Shown piece by piece: positions 61,787 to 64,000 of a stretch of 64,000 nucleotides of DNA (its first letter is position 1; each line of letters begins with the position of its first letter). Source of the stretch: Mesorhizobium carmichaelinearum. Lineage in GTDB: Bacteria; Pseudomonadota; Alphaproteobacteria; Rhizobiales; Rhizobiaceae. Under the pieces are notes generated by a model that was given only the letters and a program-made list of their open reading frames with translations, was not told the origin of the DNA and made no database searches. The position numbers were made by a program, and so were the translations under genes. The stretch lies in the NCBI RefSeq assembly GCF_900199455.1, contig NZ_FZQR01000005.1, positions 1 to 64,000 on the forward strand, given 5' to 3'.

Positions 61787-61908
61787 TTCAGCCCCGCTGG
61801 CGGGCCCGCCCGTTGCAAGGTTGCCGCCACCCCACTCACGGCGACGCGGAGAAGCAAGAAATACGGAGCGCTGCTGCGGACTGCCGCGGGCCGACTCATT
61901 GCGTGAGC

Positions 61909-62778
61909 CTACCGGATCGGTGTTTCGCCACGAAACAGCGGCTGGTGCGCTTGCATCAGGGCCGCAATCCGGTTGGCGACTTTTCGAACCGGCGGGGCAT
62001 GACGTTCCTCGTGATGGGTGACGATCCATTGGTCGGTTTCGAGTTCGGGGATGGGCTGGGCGACGCGGACCAGCCGCGGATCGCTGTCGCCGACGAAGCA
62101 TGGAAAGACCGAAAGGCCGGCGCCGGCGGCCACCAGTTCGCGCACCGAATGGGTGTTGTTGCCGCGCACGGCGATGCGGTCGCCGTGATGGGCTTGCAGC
62201 CAGCGCGCCGAGGCGATGTTTGCCCCTTCGCCGGTGACGCCGACGAACAGGCCGGCGGCGATGCCGTTCACCAGGTGGCGTCCGGAATAAAGCGCGTGGG
62301 CGACCTTGCCGCTCTGACGGCCGGCCAGCCACTGCTCGGTCGGGCGCTCGCTGCGGATGCCGATGTCGGCGGCACGGCGGCCAATGTCGACCCGGTCGGT
62401 GGTGGTGACGAACTCCACCCTTATGCCGTCATCGACCGTCCAGACCTCGCCGATATGGGCTGATATGAAAGCCGAGGTCCATGGCCCGGCCGAGACGCGG
62501 ACAATGCGGTCGGGCAGGGTGCCTTCGCGCCAGCGCGTCAGCGACTGCATCGCCGCCTCGACGTCTTCGGCGCGACGCAGCAATTCTTCACCGACCGGCG
62601 TCAGCCGGTAGCCGGTCTGCTGGCGCACGAAGAGCGGTTCGCCGATCTGCTTCTCGAGCGCGGTGACGCGTCGTCCAAGCGTGGCCGCACTGAGGCGCGT
62701 GGTTGCCGTCGCCGCGCTCAGGCCACCCAGCCGCGCAACGTCGAGAAACAACCTCAGATCGTCCCAGCCAATATCCAT
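61909..62778 (-). CDS. LysR-type transcriptional regulator
   Basis: 289 residues from ATG 62778. The helix-turn-helix is DLRLFLDVARLGGLSAATAT then LSAATLGRRVTALEKQIG, followed by the effector domain (RVSAGPWTSAFISAHIGEVW). The Ala-rich first helix is typical of the small LysR group beside glutathione or choline-like genes. It is divergent from the DUF1127 miniprotein. Its target is not evident. Confidence 0.88.
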   Translation of the reverse strand: MDIGWDDLRLFLDVARLGGLSAATATTRLSAATLGRRVTALEKQIGEPLFVRQQTGYRLTPVGEELLRRAEDVEAAMQSLTRWREGTLPDRIVRVSAGPWTSAFISAHIGEVWTVDDGIRVEFVTTTDRVDIGRRAADIGIRSERPTEQWLAGRQSGKVAHALYSGRHLVNGIAAGLFVGVTGEGANIASARWLQAHHGDRIAVRGNNTHSVRELVAAGAGLSVFPCFVGDSDPRLVRVAQPIPELETDQWIVTHHEERHAPPVRKVANRIAALMQAHQPLFRGETPIR

Positions 62779-63013
62779 TTTGCAGAAATGAAAAATACCT
62801 TGCGACCTTGGCTGTAGCGCGAAGCGGGCATGATGCGCAAGTATGCAGGCGTTGGCGGAATTGGACAATCCTGCCTGCCGAGACACTGGTAAGCGCCCCA
62901 GCTGGCCGGGAAGCCAGTGCAGCCCTTTCGATCACGCATGCGCTTTGCGCAGATGCTTTGCGTTTTCGTTCAGCCCGAGCCCGTGGACATTCCGTGCGCC
63001 GAAGGAGACGATC

Positions 63014-63169
63014 ATGTTGTACGAACTTCGAGACCGTTTCACCCGCTGGCTCGTCTATCGCCAGACGCTTGCAAGCTTGCGGCGGGTTCCGGACAGCACA
63101 CTGGCGGATGCCGGCATTTCTCGTTCGGAGATCCGCCAACATGCCCGCCACGCGAGCCGGCGCCGCTGA
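63014..63169 (+). CDS. DUF1127 (YjiS-like) small protein
   Basis: 51 residues. AAGGAG lies six bases upstream of the ATG. The Arg-rich sequence has the DUF1127 pattern: LRDRFTRWLVYRQTLASLRR then LADAGISRSEI, with a basic tail (RHASRRR). Members are common in alphaproteobacteria and have been linked to RNA turnover and phosphate or carbon adaptation. It lies between two LysR genes. Longer frames through the same bases are unsupported. Confidence 0.85.
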   Translation: MLYELRDRFTRWLVYRQTLASLRRVPDSTLADAGISRSEIRQHARHASRRR

Positions 63170-63182
63170 AGCAATGCTCGAT

Positions 63183-64000
63183 CTAGCGGTGGAGTGGAAT
63201 CTCCGCTGACAGCCATTGCAGGAACAGCTCTGCGGGCCGCGACAGCCGGCGCTGTTGATTGGGGACCGCATGCAGGGCGACGGGCAGGATTTCCCCCGGG
63301 CCGAAGGGCGCCACCAACCGCCCCGAGGCCAGGTAGCTTGCCGCATAGGTCGACATGACGGCGGTGATGCCGCCGGCGCATGCCGCGATCTCCAATGCCG
63401 CTGCCGCATTGTCGGCCTTGATCGGCGCCTTTTGCGGCGCGATGCCGATGTTTTCCTTCTTCGCCCAAAGGTCCAGCAGCTGCATCCTGCCCTGCACATA
63501 GATGAGCCGTGAGGCGTTGAGCCAGTTCGCGCTGGGCTTCGCTGCGGCCTGGCGACCGGTCTCGGGGTCGCAAAGCAGCATCAGCCGTTCCTGTCCCAAT
63601 TGCACGGCACCCGATACCGGCTGCAACGGATCGAGCGCCAGAATGCTCAGATCCGCCAATTCCACGTTGGGGTCGGTCCAGATCGTGCTGTTCAGCCGCA
63701 CCTCGATGCGCGGATGGGCAGCGGAGAAACCAGCCAGGTGCTGTGCGAGCCACAGCGTAACGAAGCTGAGCGGGGCTGAAACGGTCACGCTGGTCTGCGC
63801 CTGCGCGCCCAGCATCCCTTCGGTCGCGGCCTCGGCCCGATCCAGAGCGTCGGCTATTCCCGGCAGATAGGCCGTGCCGACTTCGGTGAGCTCCAAACCG
63901 TTGCTCCTCCGGTGGAACAGCGGCCTGGCGAAGAATTGCTCCAACGCCCGGACCCTCTGGCTGATCGCCGCCTGGGTGCAGTTCAACTCCTCGGCGGCCC
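63183..64000 (-). CDS. LysR-type regulator, GcvA-like, N-terminus beyond the window
   Basis: At least 268 residues are visible, ending at 63183. The window edge cuts the gene inside the helix-turn-helix: AAEELNCTQAAISQRVRALE continues to 64000 without a start, and the TTG at 63986 is internal. The effector domain begins at TSVTVSAPLSFVTLWLAQHL. The pattern AEELNCTQAAISQRV is that of GcvA-type regulators. Convergent with the DUF1127 gene. Confidence 0.87.
   Translation of the reverse strand, partial: AAEELNCTQAAISQRVRALEQFFARPLFHRRSNGLELTEVGTAYLPGIADALDRAEAATEGMLGAQAQTSVTVSAPLSFVTLWLAQHLAGFSAAHPRIEVRLNSTIWTDPNVELADLSILALDPLQPVSGAVQLGQERLMLLCDPETGRQAAAKPSANWLNASRLIYVQGRMQLLDLWAKKENIGIAPQKAPIKADNAAAALEIAACAGGITAVMSTYAASYLASGRLVAPFGPGEILPVALHAVPNQQRRLSRPAELFLQWLSAEIPLHR

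Noticed and set aside
60818..62332. Minus-strand open frame of 504 codons opposite the second GNAT protein
   Set aside because: No motif is seen, and it runs through a conserved GNAT gene and the end of a LysR gene.
1..64000. CRISPR arrays, rRNA operons, riboswitches
   Set aside because: I saw no regularly spaced repeats, no rRNA-like blocks and no riboswitch core on reading; subtle riboswitches cannot be excluded without a covariance search.

Overview
The window looks like an accessory, catabolism-rich stretch of a high-GC alphaproteobacterium, most likely a rhizobial species close to Mesorhizobium. I infer this from the GC-rich codon use, the density of LysR, Lrp and TetR regulators beside amino-acid, polyamine and aromatic catabolic genes, an IS21-type element end, a DUF1127 miniprotein and intergenic palindromic repeats. 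No database search was possible, so the genus is an inference. I saw no rRNA or complete tRNA gene and no CRISPR array.

Layout. (1) 1-12.3 kb is a decaying accessory region. An IS21-like end cuts an MFS transporter in half. A LysR helix-turn-helix fossil, a frameshifted PQQ-type sugar dehydrogenase, an aldehyde dehydrogenase stub and an SDR pseudogene are mixed with intact redox genes: an NAD(P)-binding protein, a LysR regulator, a cupin resembling Mn-dependent hydroxynitrile lyases, a Tat-exported dienelactone-hydrolase-like enzyme, a VanB-type reductase, an FAD monooxygenase, a zinc alcohol dehydrogenase and an aldo/keto reductase. (2) 12.9-20.6 kb is an aromatic-degradation module. An MhpA-like hydroxylase is divergent from a tetR gene, with a nested palindrome between them. 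Behind tetR lies a tight operon of acyl-CoA synthetase, fumarylacetoacetate-hydrolase-type enzyme, old-yellow-enzyme reductase and two VOC proteins.

(3) 28.05-20.99 kb (minus strand) is the most unusual part. It is a five-gene operon of a cyclase/AAA-ATPase/TPR signalling protein, a YcaO cyclodehydratase-family enzyme, a TfuA partner, a gluzincin metalloprotease and an AT-rich unknown protein. YcaO plus TfuA is the established pair for backbone thioamide formation, so this is probably a peptide- or protein-modifying system with an unidentified substrate.

(4) 28.3-43.1 kb holds an epoxide-hydrolase-like exported enzyme and then a cyclic amino acid catabolism block: two DAO-family oxidases, HyuA/HyuB-type ATP-dependent lactamase subunits, an opine-oxidase-like pair (small 2Fe-2S protein and FAD protein), an N-methylproline-demethylase-like flavoenzyme, two LysR regulators and two near-duplicate Lrp regulators. 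(5) 43.2-61.8 kb holds a peptide/opine-type ABC transporter and a polyamine/4-aminobutyrate-like set (class III aminotransferase, PuuB-like oxidase, two aldehyde dehydrogenases, tartrate/isopropylmalate-type dehydrogenase, hydroxypyruvate reductase, ArgE-like deacylase), with paired HAD hydrolases and paired double-GNAT acetyltransferases. (6) 61.9-64 kb holds two LysR genes, the last running off the window, around a DUF1127 miniprotein.
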